Translations under genes and position numbers: made by a program | Notes under the pieces: model-generated | Database searches by the model: none | Told to the model about the DNA's origin: nothing | What the model saw: only the letters and a program-made list of their open reading frames with translations | From: Acanthaster planci | Lineage: Eukaryota > Echinodermata > Asteroidea > Valvatida > Acanthasteridae | Length of the DNA: 60,000 nt | Direction: 5' to 3' | Assembly: GCF_001949145.1 (NCBI RefSeq) | Contig: NW_019091360.1 | Location: forward strand, 3,283,047 to 3,343,046 | Part shown: positions 1 through 15,500 of the stretch, one piece after another | Layout of the letters: every line of letters starts with the position of its first letter | How positions within the stretch are numbered: position 1 is the first letter of the stretch

Positions 1-323
1 TCAAAACAACAAGCTCAGTTTTCCCTCTCTAATGTCAACTAAAATCGTCACATTACTGAAAAAAATATGGCCTTAAGACTTGGTGCGATCTGATCACGAG
101 TGTTGACAAACTTGGCTAGTTTCCTTTGTTGGTAGAATGTTGGAAGCCACAGGCTTCAAATCTCAACTTAATCAATCATTTTCATTCAACCTGTTAAAAA
201 ACGTCTGTTTTGCACTGTTGTGATGATTTCTAGAATGCTCAGAGTGAAAAGAATGGTAGTATTTGACTAAGATTTGGTTAACTGGGTCTTGTCATGCCCG
301 ACTGAGTTTCATCCATGTCCTAC
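1..323. other. Intron sequence after FN3-58
   Basis: No exon is recognisable here, although a class B domain would be expected next, so it must lie beyond the left edge. A weak tRNA-like stretch near 125-185 (B-box-like gcttcaaatct) may be an old SINE head, but I do not call it. Confidence 0.5.
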
Positions 324-596
324 CTGTTGTGACCGTTATCTGATCTGGCAAACTGACCAGTCTATCAGCCCCTGTCCCAACAATCGTTGCCAGCTCCACC
401 ACATAAGTGGAGAATGGGTCGAGGCCAGTTATCTCGTAGTTGTTAACCATTCCCACTTCGTCGACCAGGGTGCGGACATTGTCCGAATCCCGGTAGGCTA
501 TTTCAAACCGTTCGTAGCCACCGTTGGGAGGCTGACCGCTGATGACTACTGACAAGGTGTTGTTCATGACAGAGATAACTTGAGGACTCTCAGGCT
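324..596 (-). CDS. FN3-58, class A, single exon
   Basis: This phase 1-1 exon of 91 codons is the most C-terminal domain seen. It starts PESPQV, has ITGLDPFSTY before strand F, the class A F-G loop TIVGTGADRL, and ends TVTTG at donor CAACAG/gtagga. The strand-B Trp is replaced (SVVISGQPP). Its upstream intron (597-1043) holds a short MITE at 818-911. Confidence 0.9.
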
Positions 597-3500
597 CTGA
601 ACGACAATGAAAAAGGTTATGAATCAAATCTTTCCCACTCTGTGCAATTTTAAAGAGAGTGGAAAATTAAAAAGTTACAACTGATGTTTCTCTGGACTGT
701 TCCCGATTATCCCCTTCAACAATGGAAAATTTAGTGCTAGGTTTTGTACAGAGCAACTTTCGTGGAAGTGTGGCTCCGTAGAATGTTTGGGGGTCACTGG
801 AAATCACTGTTATTAAAGGCATGCAACTTGGACTTTAACAAAAAATGAGGAAATTGCAACCTTGAAGTAAAAACAAGGAAATCAGCGGATCTGAGGAAAA
901 GTTGGATATCGCTAATAACAGCGCTATCATGTTTCTAAATTTGTTTATAAAGAAAGTGCCCTCTAATGTAATAAAATGTCTCATAACTGGAGTTCATGCT
1001 ATTGCAGGAGTAAATTTTGTGAAATAACCTGCTGAGGACTTACTTGTGAACTGTAGAATAGCATTTCTTGTTCCACTGCCAGCAGACAAGATGGGCTGAT
1101 TGGACACTTCATACCGGGTTCCAGACGTCAGCCCCGTGAAGGTGTGCTCCAGCTGGTCATTGGGATTGTACTGCTCCTGTTGGAGATTGCCAGATACGTC
1201 AGGTAGTTTGATGGCCACCAGGTAGGATAGGAGACTCGGGTTGACCGTCTCACCCCAACGGATCTTGATGGAAGTCTCTGTGACTTCCACGATGAAGATT
1301 TCGTTTTCACCGATTGGAACTGTGTTGAGGGATGAAAAGGCAGGACGGTAAAACAACAATCATCAGCACTGGGAATCAAATATTTCTAACTGATCCTCAG
1401 GTTAAGAAAATAAAACTATGAAAAAAACGCAAAATTACACAAAGATCTGACACACTCTGAACATCAATTACACAAATGAAACATGTCAGGGCACATCAAC
1501 GACCTGAAATGATTCAAAGCAACTGAATCAAGAGATGCAGAATCCTCCTCTATGGCTACAAGTTCCATTCCCATGAGCCTGAGAAACTGTTTCTTACTGA
1601 ATCCAAATTGAAACTTGCAGTTCTGGACCAAGAGAGGGCGCAATTTCCCCAGCGACGGAGGCTCCTCTGGTCGGAACTGAACTTCGCTGGTTAACGAACG
1701 ACTAGAAAATGCACGCATCACGGTCGCATCGCAACCAACAAATGACCAATTCTGACCAACGCGGCTCTTTTTAACCGAAGAGGGGGTGCTTCTGCTCAAG
1801 GTGGATTGGCATGACAAAACTTCCACGGACCACAGAATATTCGCGGACCACAACTTCAGAATTCCTTGAGTATTTGGTGTGACTGGACATGCAGAGGCAA
1901 TGTCACTTTTTCCATAACACAAGTACGTGTATACCAACGAGGACAGGTGAAACCACTTAAAATAATCCACCTGCAACATGCAATACTGCAGGAGCAATTT
2001 CAGTTGACCATGATGGCCTGCCACCCTACCTGTAGACCCGGCTCCACTGGCTGGCTCGCCCAGCACTTTAGTCGCCCCTACCCCCACTGTAGACCTCACA
2101 ATGAAGTCATAGGTGACTCCAGAGTCTAGACCAGTCACCCTCAGCTCCCGGGTGTTACTGTCGGTGGACCCTGCAAAGCTCTCAACCTGATATGGAATGG
2201 ATGCAAGCAAACATTGCAATAAGCAGCCTGTTGATGCACTGTTCACTGGTTCAGTTATCAGCAGGTCTGATGAATACAAAAACAAGATACCACAAACATT
2301 GCTTGTGTTAAAGTTAATATTGCTGTACTGTATGTTAGATGCTTCGATTTCCATTTGAATAAAGAATTTGTGCATGTTGCTTATTCTTTTGCACCTGTCT
2401 TCCTTGGACTCTGTAAGACACATCATAGCCACTGACTAATCCAACGGCTGGCTGCCACTCAATGATCAAGGAGACAGGGGTGACTTCACTGTTGGGCTTG
2501 ACCCGCACATTGCTGGCAGAGTTGGGACCTGGGGAGGGCGAAGATAGAGAACGGTGAGGGTTATTGATGATGAAGCAACACTGACTAGAAAGTTAATGTG
2601 GTTATGAAGTCACGATGGTTGAAAGTCCTGCTTTATCAACTGCACAGCTTGGAAAAATGTTGAAACACTGCCACAGACCATTCTTTTGTACTGGGCCAAA
2701 AGATATCAGAGGTATTGACTATTCATTTTAGCTGTTTATATATTAAGCTTTTCTGCATGCATGTGATTGCGACCAAATACCCAATTGCTCTGCTCCACCA
2801 TCAATTTTTACATTCATAGTTTGAAAGCTTTGGGCAGAGCAATGGAAGTTGTGGACTTTGCGCTGCTCCTGTGTATATTGGTGGTTTTCCTCAGCCTAGT
2901 TTCAGAATGGTGGATCATATCTAAGGTGGAGATTTTGTTTGGCATGACAACGTACGACATCTGAAAAACACTGTTCATGAGAGACAAACAAAAGTTGCAG
3001 AGGAATAATTAACTACATGTTAACAAACAAAGACTGTGAAGTGAAGAAGTGTCCAGTTTGAGAAAAGGAGCAAAAGATCAGAACTGAAAACTCTACTTCA
3101 AAATTACAGATTACGTATGATCATTTCACAAAGTAAATAGTATCCTGACTCACGTGTGCGCTGTTGTATGGTTGACGTTTGGTTCCCAGTGACTACCAGG
3201 ACAGTGATGGTGTATTCGGTGCCAGGGGTCAGACCGGTCAGTGTGGCTGTGCGCTGGCTTTGACTCAATCTGTCTACTGAGCCTTGGGGCTGGACCGACG
3301 CCCCGTACAGGGCATTGGGGTCTGTCACCGCACCCCAGGCGATGGAGATGGTGGTGGTGGTGAAATCAAGAATGCCAATTTCCAGGGGGAGTAATGCAAC
3401 TGAAGAGAATGAAATCAAGAAAAAAAAAACAGGTGATGGCAGGACTTGGCATACTTGATCAACTACTTCGACAACTTCCTGAGACCCAACTGTTCCTTGT

Positions 3501-6500
3501 GACAGATTGAGGCAGCGGGACATGCAAGTCCACAGCAATTTCCTTGTGACAGTGCACACTAAACACATCACAGGAATTTACAGGTGAGTTTTGTACTCAT
3601 ACCCACATTTGAGTGATTGCCGTTGCTTTTGTGCACACTCCAGGGCCACTTTTGGGTTAAAGCGCTATGGAAATTAGAATCTTGCACAATGTAAATTAAT
3701 AGCAACTCTCAACATTTTGCATTCGCATAACGTCCATTTGTATCAGGATAACATTCTGAGTTATACATCAAAAGAAAGAGCCCACTTCACTCTTTCTGAT
3801 CCACAGCAGAGCAAATTACTGGACATCTGGCATTATGGGCCTGTTTGTTTGACTTGTCTGAAGGCTGGTTCACTTCAAACATTCCATGGGCTTTAGAGCC
3901 AGTGTAAACATGATGAATCACTGATCAAGCTCTGGATTCGTGCTACATCCATGTCATAGGCTCTGGTGCCAGTGAACCAATGGATCACTGATCGCGATCC
4001 GCATCTGCCAAAACCAAATGCCCTGTAGGACCTGAGTCACAAATGGGTATCAATCAAATCAATGACAAGCATTACTTGTGCTTGCTTGGACTGTAGCCGC
4101 TTCGCTCTCCACAGCTGTTGAACCCCTCCCGGCTACGGTGGTCACAAACACGTTGTAGGTGGTGCCTGGCAGTAGATTCTCCACAGTGTAGGCGTTGACG
4201 TCGGCCTCCACGAACCCCAGGCTGGTCCGGGGCCCGCTCTCCCGACTGTACTCAATCTCAAACAGGTCCAGCTGGCTCAAGGGCATGTCCCACATCACGG
4301 TGACTGATGTCGGTGTGGCCTGTGGGGTGCTGACGGTCAGGTTGGCAGGGGGCAAGGGCCCTTTGACAAGGTGAAACATTAAACGTATTTAAGCAACATG
4401 AAGTACCTCTCACAAACATTACTTATCATATCTATCTCAACTGGGTTTGAATATAAGTTAAGTGTAGTTTAAAGCATTTCTTCTCTTGTATAATTTTGGT
4501 CATTACTGCCTTAAACCTTGCCAAAACAAAGCAATACAATCTTTTTATACGGCAAATATGTTTATCATATTTTTTTATTAAATACATAATGCATTACGGA
4601 GATGCATGAAGATATTCACATAAGTGAGAAACATTACTTCATTGTTACGGTGGATTGTATGAAATTGTGAATTTTGTTCCAATGGGAAAAACTTACTTGT
4701 TCTCTTAACCAGGGTACTTTGCTCGTTCTGTTCCACTATCAGGGTAATGGTGTACTCTGTGCCGGGAATGAGGTTGTTGAAGGTTACCACACGTTCATTT
4801 TCTCGGGGAACAACCACATCAGGCAAAGAACCAGGGCGGATCCGAAGGGCGTAGTTCATGAAAGAGCCACTAACGGCTCCCCAGCTGACGGTCAGGGAGG
4901 TGTTGTTAAAGTCCAGACAGATGATCACACCAGGATTCAGGGTGTCTGAAAACATTCAAATGTTGGCAAAAATTGCAAGTCGCTTTATTCTTTCTTTTTT
5001 TAATGCTTCAAAGGTGGCAATGAGTTTAAATTTCTTTCCAGGACTAGATTTCTGTAGAATTAATATTCAATCATACTTCATAAGGATCTCAACGACCAAA
5101 GTCTCTCTTGAAATTCCAAACTAGGCCTGTGCCGGGTACCTGATGTTAACAAAAAATGGGTACCCGGTTCTAAAAATACCCGCAAATGCACACCCCTATT
5201 CCAAACCACCTCAATTACTGCCACATCAAAAGTCGTCCAAAACAAACTGACAAAGGTTCTAATCTTAAGTCATTCTCATTTTCCTTATGTCAATGACACC
5301 AGAAAGGCTTACATGGAAGGATGCGGTTTAATCTAAGTCTCTCCGTGACCTTTTCAATAAAACAATCTTTAGAAACGAAATGGCACTGACATACTTGGTG
5401 ATTTTCTGTCCACAGTTTCTTTGGTTTACAATCTGCTGAAGCTTTTTATTTCTTCGCATTCTGCCTCGTGGGGAGCAACATTGAAGAAATAACGGCTATC
5501 AAAGGAAACACTAACCTGTGCCGAAGGTGTTTGTAAGAGGAATGCTTTCCGTGATGAGGTTATCCCGACCGGAGATACTCTTGACTGAGAAGGAGTAGGA
5601 AGTGTTTGGGAGAAGGTTCTCCACACGGAGCTCTAGAGGGGAAGTAGCCTCGATGGTGATGGGCGGCCGTGGGGTGCCGTCTGCTGGGGAGTAGGTTACC
5701 TCGTACAGGTCCACCTCGCTGGCCCTAGCCTGCCAAGAGACGCCGATGCTGGTCGCTGTACGCGAACTGAGGGTCAGGGCTTGGGGGGCCAGGGGCACTG
5801 TAAGACAGAAATAAGTAGGAAAAGTGACATTGATTGAAAAAGCATAGGGAAGAATGTTGGGAAAGGATTGGGAGAGGTGAGAATGTCGGAAAATGATTGG
5901 GAGAGGATTGGAAAAAGTGACATGGTCGCGGCAAGGCAGGAATCAGCAATGCTTTGCTTTCATGGATTGAGCTTTGCGCAAGTGTTTTCACCACTGCGAC
6001 AGCGAAACGCAAAGGGAACTTGTAAATACAAGAGAAGTTTCTTTTCAAAAGTTACAAATGTCAGTAGGAAAACAGGCGTTTTAACGCGAGAAAAGGTTGT
6101 CAAACCTACCCCACCACGGTAAATATTTTGATGATTTCTTTGAAATAAAGTGTGTCATTACGTCAAAGAGGATTAGCAATAGCCTGGACATTATTTCAGT
6201 GCCCGACTTCTCCCTTTATTATGGTTTACCAGGCGCTAATCATGGTTTGTCGGACGCAAAAGCGCCAGCATGCCCACTTAATGTTGACCCCTGGTTAGGA
6301 AATACAGCTTTAAAAACATCACTTTTTAAGCAATTGCTAAACACGTCAAATGACAGTGATAATGTAGGAGCAGAAATCCAAGTAAGAGTCGGTTGATTTG
6401 ATTGTGATTGGGGTATTGACAACAATAGTGGACAAAATGATAACTATCTGACACACTGCTTTAAATTTTACACTGTGACAAATTTACCAAAAAGCTAGTC

Positions 6501-9500
6501 CTGATAACACTGGTACAATTCCCATCACAAAAGACATTTCCTAAAATGCATTGCGCCGAGGTCAGATTTTAATAATCTAGTGCACAGCCATATTTGTCAT
6601 CTTCCCGTGGACTTAAAACACAATGGTGACGGCAGGAGACACAAGAGAGATACTAACATGCCATATGTACTGGTTATGGGGATTCCCATGAAAATAAGGA
6701 ATGCGCTAGTGGCCGAGTGGGTAAGGTTTACAACTTCCACACATGGGGTCAGGGGTTCGAGTCCTGCGGCTGGTGACAAGTTGTGACCTTAGGCAAGTCA
6801 GTTTACTCCCCTTTGTCTCTCTCCACCCAGGTGTTTTTTAAAGGGTACCTATGAGGGCAGAGGTGGATGTTGTGTTTGATCAGCTGTTTGCATCTGAAAT
6901 GGAAGCATCAAGCTGTAAACTCCCTAGGGGGCTGACATGGTTTTAGGAATGTTTATAGCCTGGTGAGCAGGGGTAATAATCATGTAATGCCTTGAACACC
7001 ATAAGTGGTGAATATGGGTATTTTAAACTAATCATTATTACTTATTACTGGCTGTTTATTATTTATTACTGGCTGTTTATTATTTATTACTGGCTGTTTA
7101 TTATTTATTACTGGCTGGTTATTATTTATTACTGGCTGTTTATTATTTATTACTGGCTTGCAAAATACATATTAGCAGTTGTACAATATCATCTTTTTTT
7201 CTTGTATTAGGGAACTGGATTCTTATTAAGTACTGATTCTGAGTTGGGTCTTACATGTTCGTCCATTCTTCTGAAAATCGGCAACCAAGTTGTCGGGCCG
7301 GACTTGAACTGTGAACAAGTACGCTCGTCCAGGGTAGAGCCCACTGAGTACCAGGGTAGGGGTGTTGCCTGCGGACGCTGTGACCAGCCTAGGGTTGGAG
7401 CCGACTTGAGGGTCGAGGTAGACCCGATAGGAGGTGGCACCGGGAACCTCATTCCAGAGTAAGGTGATGGAGTTGGTGGTCACGTCTCGACAGATGATCA
7501 TGTTGTTAGCAATCGCATCTGAAATTGGAACACATCATTAGCCTAGCATGTTAAGGACGATCTAGACCCAATTTCAAGTAAGCAACAAATTTTCTTATGA
7601 CTGCAGCAGGAAAATCTCAGCTGATGGTTGACATATTTCACAGGTAAGTAAGCTAGTACTTCTGGATTCTGTAAGTGCATACATCCTGTCAATAAGACTA
7701 AAGGTAAACTCAAGAGCTCCGGTTTCACAGAATTTGACGCCAAGTATAAATCTTAACCATTGTATGGTTATATTGTAAACTCAACCATTAGATTTGCAGG
7801 TAAAAGATGGTTTCAGACACGTCTTACTCAAGTTCTGCTACCAGGTCTTTTTTAAGCACAAAAAGCATCCCATTGAGTACCATATATAAGGTTGCATGCA
7901 ACCACGGACCATTTACCCAGGGATGTGCAACTTAAGCTCAGAGCAGGTACAGTTCGTGTTATGGCTGGCACAATATCAAAGCAGAAATTGAATTGGATTA
8001 TGGATTAACATATATTCCTGTCTACCACTTTGTTTTCTTGTAATATTTTTTAGTCACGGTACACCCTTTCTAAAAATATGCTGCTCAAGATATTTGATCC
8101 TATACATTCTGAGAAAAGTGTAACATGAAATTGGGGAATTGCCTCATTAAAATTTCGTTTCTGCTTCAAATCGATAAGTAAAGAAGATTAATTCGTCAAA
8201 ACGAATAGATTTAAGCACCGCGTCGTCTCGGCATAACCATGGCTGCACCGTACATGCTGCAAGCTGCAACCCGTGTCATGTGGTCGCGAGTTTTTTCGAG
8301 AAAGTCGAGAGCGCCTGCGGGGGTAATAACAATCCGTAACACGCATGGAACCAAGGTCGCACATGTGTTTGCACTGGGGCCGCTCGCGGTTGCACATCTC
8401 TGGATAAATGCTCCGTGATGCAAATCAGTAGACAGCATGTTAAGAACATTGTACACAAAGGTCAAAATTAACATGAGACCATCTTGGAAACTAGAGTCAT
8501 TGTTTAACCTGATACTAGTAGCAGGTCTCAGGGTTGGTTTTGGTAACAGACTTGATTGTAGTCTTGAGAGTCACTCACCTGTTGTGTAGGTTTGCCTCTG
8601 TGTGGTGCTACCGTCCTGCATGTCAAAGTTCTGCGAGCTGTCGGCCAGCAGGACAGTGCCCACCGACACGGTGTAGTCGGTCTCCGGGTCCAGGCCAGTG
8701 AAGGCCTGCTGGGTAGGCTCTGTTGGCAAGACGGGTTCGGCAAGCATCTCGTTGCCGGTGGGGTCTGTGATGGAGACTCGGTAGTAATCGAAGGAGTCGG
8801 CCGGAGCAGGCACCCAGGAGATGGTGAGGGAGGTTGGGGTGCTTCCTACCAGGCTGATGGCACCTGGAGAACTTGGGTCTGAGAAACAGAATAAAGCAAA
8901 GGCAGGCAAAACTGAACTAATTTGATCTCGGATGTCAGGGAACCTCTAAGAAGTCAGGACATTCCCATTGGAAGGTTGCTTTATAAAACATCAATTTCTG
9001 GCGGACATTAGGAGAAGTTGCTGCATTCCAATTTGAACACGCTTTCCCCAAAATTAGTACATATACACGTAACCCAATACCCTCACGTGGGAACGAGCTG
9101 CATTCCAACAAAAAAAAGGCGGATAAGACTGAAACGCTGTATGCTATGTGCCTAGCATTTCCTGATAAAAGTAACTCAGGAGTGTCTTCGTGCCATATCC
9201 ATTGCCAACGAGCATGTTGCCCTACTCAAGATAAGAAATGTCAGCCCACGGATCCTCCATCTTTCATACCAAATACCAGTAACATTCAAAACTCTGCCGG
9301 TAGAGTTCTTAGCGCATGTTCTGAATCATAAACATATGCGCTACTTTGTCTCAAACTTAAACGTAATGAGGGAAATGCAGGCACGACTCGTGCCACAACA
9401 TTACAAAAATAACTTATCATCGAACTTTGCCTTAATGTGACTGAGGGTAAATTATTAGACAGGGGTTTTGCCCTAGATCAAGGTGGGGTACTTTGGGGTA

Positions 9501-12500
9501 CCCCTTAGCTGTATAACACTGCCAAACCAGCTTACCACAGATCAAGGTGACTGCGGGGTACCCCTTAGCTGTATAACACTGCCAAACCAGCTTACCACAG
9601 CAATATTCACTAATGCTACAATCTATCACTAGAAGCTCAAAGGCAATATACAAATACACATGCATGTTAAGCATGATGAAAGTCTTTTGCCTAATCGATT
9701 CACAACCCCAAGGGGAAGTATAAGCACAGAATACCTGAATAAATAAGTAAATAAATGGATAAAATAGTTGAAACGTACAACAACTGAAACTTTAAGTGAG
9801 TATGGAAGCATCTTCTAGAAGCCTAGGCTTACAGTGAGATGCTTTAGATGGACTAACACGTACATGGACAGACAATAACGTGGCAACTGAGCTGAAACAG
9901 TGGCCCCAAGGGGAACCCATGAGTATTTGAAGAAGACTGGTTGACCACACCTGGTACGAGGTAATAAAATATCTATGCGCCTTAGCTAAAGTTACCATAC
10001 AAAGGAGGCAACTGGGACTGCTACGACTTTTATCTGGACACTTATCATGACCCATGAGAGGAAGAAGTTTGCTTTTTGCCAGGCAAGCATGATCCAGCGA
10101 CTGCAGGTTACATACGTACTTGTTCTGACGGCTGCCCCAAACGATGTTCCCGCGACAAAGTTGATGAGGGGCACAATGGTGATGGTGTAGACTCTGGCTG
10201 GTTGGAGCGGGGAGAACTCTGCCTCCAGTACATTGTCATTGATGGTTGGAATTCCCGGAGCGTTGATGGTGATTGTGTACAAGGAGGCACCAGATACAGC
10301 TCCCCAGATGACGACGACGCTGTTCTCAGAGACACTCTGGACAAACACTTCCCTTTCCATCAGAGTACCTTGGATAGTTGAAGGGATCATGATCACACTG
10401 TTATATATAAGAAAACTACAGGCAGAACAGCTTGCTGAAATCATGACTGTTTCTCTTATTCTGATGCTGGGTAAATGGTTTCCTTGTGGAGTAATCAACA
10501 TATTTCTTGTTCAACAGGAAAAAGTATGAATTCATGAAGTACTGAAAGGGTTAAACCAATTTTTCGATATTGAGACAAACAGGGGTCTGGTACCTGTCAC
10601 CCCAGACACAGCAATGGGTGGACTCCTCTGATCTCCTGCCACCACCACCAGCCTGAATGTGTAATTCCGGCCTGGATCCAGTCCGGTGATTGTGTAGGAA
10701 GTGGCACCTGAGCCCAGGCTGATTGTGGGTCGATTGACAGGTGGTCCAGCATCGAAGGAGGTCACGGTGATGTCATAAGAGGTTAGGATACCGCCCCCTG
10801 AAGCCCACTGGAGGGCCACTGATGCTGGAGATGTGGCAGTTACTCGCAAGTTGATGGCTGGCAGGGGCACTAACATTTATCCAAGAAAACACAAATACAG
10901 TTTCTGCATGACCATTTTATGACCATATTATCGTAAACTGTTAAGCTCATGGCAGGATGTCTTGAAAACAAATTCCTTGTCCAGCCTCCACACAGCCGAT
11001 TGTGACATTACAATAATGGCAACCAGGCATGCTGTCAATCTGGTAGGCCATTTACGGATAGTCCACTTGACCATTTCTACAAATCAGTCCGATCTCTCTA
11101 GCTACAGATTTTGGATGTGGAGGCAAAAGGGGGAATTTTTCTACCAAAAACAACAATACCAATTGCCCCCAATTTCATCTTTGAAAGTAATTTGAAAGGC
11201 CATTGTTTGGGTGTTATGAAGTACTCTCTCCAGTGGTGTGGCTAGCGAAATGTCCCAGGGGAGGGGCATCCAAGGGTGCACACATTCTTTCAAGGGGACA
11301 CCACAAGCACACAAGGTGCAAAGGTTCAAAGATTTCAAATGAGGGGGCCACCCCCCAAAAGTTACGCCACTGGCTATTCCACTTTGCCTTTTGTGACTTA
11401 GGCTACTCCCTGAACGTGAAATGAGTGCACAAATTCTGAGCCTGTGACATCAAGCTTCATCAGCTATCATTGTTAAGCGACATAGCGCCCACTTCAGTGC
11501 ATGCATGGAGCCCTATATCCTCCATACACAGAGTTTCCCTTACTTGTTCTCTGCACAGCAAAGCCCACTCGGTCGGAATCAGCAATCAGCCTGACTGTTA
11601 TGTTGTATTCCTCTCCTGGGATAAGCCCACCGAAAACAGCTCGCCGTCTGACTCCATCGACAGTCGGTGGGATACCGGGATCAGGGAGGATCCCCAAGGA
11701 TGTGTCAAGGTATCCAGGGAGGTGGTCGCCACCGCCCCAGGTGATTTCAATTTCATTGCGCGAGTAGGAGAGGATGATGACCTCGGCTGGGTTGGCAAGG
11801 CCTGAAACAGCATCAAGGAAGATAGGAAGAAGTCAGGGAGTGTGTACTTGGAGGAATTGGAACTTAGACATGGGAGTGCTGGCCAATCTAATCGGGAACC
11901 CAAGTAGGAACAGTCTGGGCAAACCTGCTATTCCCCTACAAGTAAATCTACCCGTGTGCATGCATATCAACTTGGGTACAGCCTGTTCATCACTGCTCAT
12001 GCCTCAAGGAGCACATTAGGTACTGAAGGCATGCTCCAAATAAATAAACTGTTATTCCAAAGAATTTCAAGAGGCTATCTTTATTTAACGTGGGCTGACA
12101 TTACTGATTCAGGTCTATCCCACTATGTAGGCAGAGAAATAAACAGGATTCAGGACAATATAATTGAAATCAGTTTGGTCAATATTTTTGACCTCGGTAG
12201 GCCTGTTAACCACTTCGGACCGGGGCATTTTTCAACGTNNNNNNNNNNNNNNNNNNNNNNNNNNNNNNNNNNNNNNNNNNNNNNNNNNNNNNNNNNNNNN
12301 NNNNNNNNNNNNNNNNNNNNNNNNNNNNNNNNNNNNNNNNNNNNNNNNNNNNNNNNNNNNNNNNNNNNNNNNNNNNNNNNNNNNNNNNNNNNNNNNNNNN
12401 NNNNNNNNNNNNNNNNNNNNNNNNNNNNNNNNNNNNNNNNNNNNNNNNNNNNNNNNNNNNNNNNNNNNNNNNNNNNNNNNNNNNNNNNNNNNNNNNNNNN

Positions 12501-15500
12501 NNNNNNNNNNNNNNNNNNNNNNNNNNNNNNNNNNNNNNNNNNNNNNNNNNNNNNNNNNNNNNNNNNNNNNNNNNNNNNNNNNNNNNNNNNNNNNNNNNNN
12601 NNNNNNNNNNNNNNNNNNNNNNNNNNNNNNNNNNNNNNNNNNNNNNNNNNCCAGCTGGTAGTGGTTAAGGTGTAGATATCCTCTTTGGGGTTTCTACCAA
12701 AATGAAGATTCAGGGCACAATATATCTCTGCTAAAAGTATGAATATAATATCTTAACATATTTTGCAGCATCTGATCTTCACATGAAAAAAAGAACAGTG
12801 TTTGATATGGAAATTATATACCATTACCTGTGGAGGCAGAGATTTCAGTGAAGTCACTACTGGACTCGCAGCCCTCGCCATTAGACACTGTCTGAGCGGC
12901 AATGCGGTAAGTGGTGTTGGGGAACAATCCCTCCACTGTGGCATTGCCTTCAAGCATGCCGATCTCCGTGGCCAGGACCCTGGGCCCATCGTCTAGACTG
13001 TACCAGACCCTGAAGGAAGTGAACTCGGTCAGGCCGCTGGGATCGTCAACGTTGACAGTGATGCTGGTCGCTGTTTCACTGATTCGAGTCAATAAACTGG
13101 GCCGCAGAGGTTCTGAAGGAATTTGACAGAAAAAAAAACTAATTAGTAAAGCAACTCCTAAATCTTCGTTTTAATTACATAAGCAGTGTCAGCAAACAAT
13201 CTGCCAGAGAGAAGAACAGCTGTGCTCACTGGTGGCATATTCCATGGATTAAACGGAAGAAAGCTTGTGCAGCAGGGGATAGGTTCACAATTAGCTCGCT
13301 GTTTCTCAATGAAGTCTTCTGCTTCTGCTGCTGTGCTTTTTACTCAGCCTGGTGCTTAAAAACCTCTTTGAAAGGAATAGTTCTGTCAGCAGAGTCTCGG
13401 GCCGCGTCCGAAACGGGCTTCCAGAGCTATGGCTAGGTCTATTGTCTACGCGTCTCCACGAATTTCCGATGGAATGAAGACCTAGACTTAGCTCTAGACA
13501 AGAGATTAGGATGCAGCCCCTGTGTCAAATTGTCAGTTTGGTCTCACGCACTGAAGAACAGCGTGAAGTTCAACACAACCAGTTGACTGAGAATGCTTCA
13601 TTATCCCGCCCCTTTTCGAGTTTCTTACTTGTTCTGATTGCGATTGAGCCTGTCACTGAGGCTACCGCCACCGATATGGTGTACTTGCGACCGGGGTAGA
13701 GGCCGTTAAAATCCTGAAGTCTGGGCTGGTTTCGCGCCACGGTGCGAGTGATCGGCGAACCTACGCTGGACGTCAAGGCCACCTGATACGGGTCAGTGGT
13801 TCCTTCCACCTCACCCCAGGTCACCTGCAGGCTGGTGGTTGTCAGATTCCTCACAATGACTTCTGCCGGCTCCGCGGGCACTGAAACGTTTCCAAACAAA
13901 TGTGAGTCATAATAAACCTCATCACCTTAATAAGCACAAATCGACTTGCATTTTTACACAGGGGTACAGAATGCCATTTTATTTCTAAAATGCAGCACAG
14001 GAGCTCACCACTAGCACTGACGTCCCTAACCCTTGACATAAATTTGCACAGGACAAATTGTTGGGGAATGTCTTTTACTGGGAACCGACTTGATATCCTC
14101 ACTTTTCAGGATGTGCATGCCGGTGTTTGGATAAATCCAAGGGGGATGGTTTTTTTCAGTTCTGCTCATTCTTATGCACACTGAAAAGTGGTTAAAAGAA
14201 TCTGATCAAAACTGTTTTGCTAATTTGAAAGGGGATTGGTGCCTTTTTGATTTTTATGCTAATGCAAATTTTCAAATTGATGAGCAAAACTAAGATTTCA
14301 TTCTGGGGAAACGGCTGAATGTTGCATTGATCTGTGCACAAAAAAGTTGTGAAATTTGTGCATTTTTGCTGTTCTTAATTTCCTTAATTTGCTTAATAAG
14401 CCAACTAGCAACCCTTTCTCAGGGATGCTTTCAATGAGCAAATCTAGGGCTCACAATTTGAATGGCAAAAAGTGAGCAGTGACTTTCCTGATTGATATGA
14501 AAGCAACAGCGCCCTCTGTCGCTCAGGAAAGCATGAAAAATGTTATGTTTTCAAATAAAGTGCACTTTTCAATACGCTTTACATGGAAGAAGGGTATAAT
14601 GTTACACAAAACAGGAACCTAAGAAGGCATCAATGCCTGGACCTTATAGGTACGGGGCTTTCAGACTCACTGGTTGAGAATGTCGCCCTCTCTCTTGCAC
14701 TTGCTGTCCTTAGTGGCGTCTCAGTCAGACTAACGACCCTGAAGGCATAGGCTGTCTCGGGCAGCAGGTTGGAGACGGTGACATCCCGCGCGTCCATGCG
14801 ACCAATCAGGGACGGTGATGCTGGGGTGCCGTCGTTGGGCAGGTAGAAGATCTCGTAGTAGGCGAACTCCCCGCCTGTGGGTTCATCCCAGGTTAGTCGT
14901 AGGGTAGTAGATGTGGGTGGCGCCAACAGCCTGAGTCCACTTGCTGGTAATGGAACTAAGATAATATGAAAGTAAAGATAAATTAGTCTTTGGTTTAGTT
15001 TGCTGAACCGTGAACCTCAGATCCCAAAACCATGGGAAGGTTTGGAGATTTTGTTGGGTTGAGGAAGGTAGATTCCAACCTCCATTGCTTCACTTAAAGC
15101 TTGAGCACAAAGAATGCTGTAATGTTTCCTGCGAAGAGGAGGATTTTGGATGATTCAGGGAATTCCTGTCACAGACTGGTCAGAGAGTTTAGGCTGGGAG
15201 GTGGGCACCACTGCATACTTGCCTTTCAAATGGAAATTGCAACTCATCATACATTTGACAGGAAAGTTTCATGTTGTATTATTATGTGTCATCTACCCCA
15301 GCATGACCAAGAGAGGGCGCAATTTTCCTAGCTCCTTTGGTGGGAACTGCACTTCCCGGGTTCACAAACAACTACGAAAATTTTGTTGGCTGAAGTTGAT
15401 ACAAGTTCCCAGTTCAGGTTTTAATACAGCAGGTGTTCATTGTTCAATTTGACTTACTTGTTCGTCGCCGAGTACTGAGGAAGTCTGACCCGTAGCCGAC

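Noticed and set aside
1464-2432. 322-codon minus-strand frame read as one exon
   Set aside because: Only 2030-2186 matches FN3 with proper splice sites; the rest is intron that happens to stay open.
11956-12675. Plus-strand open frames of 239 and 165 codons
   Set aside because: They consist mostly of assembly-gap N.
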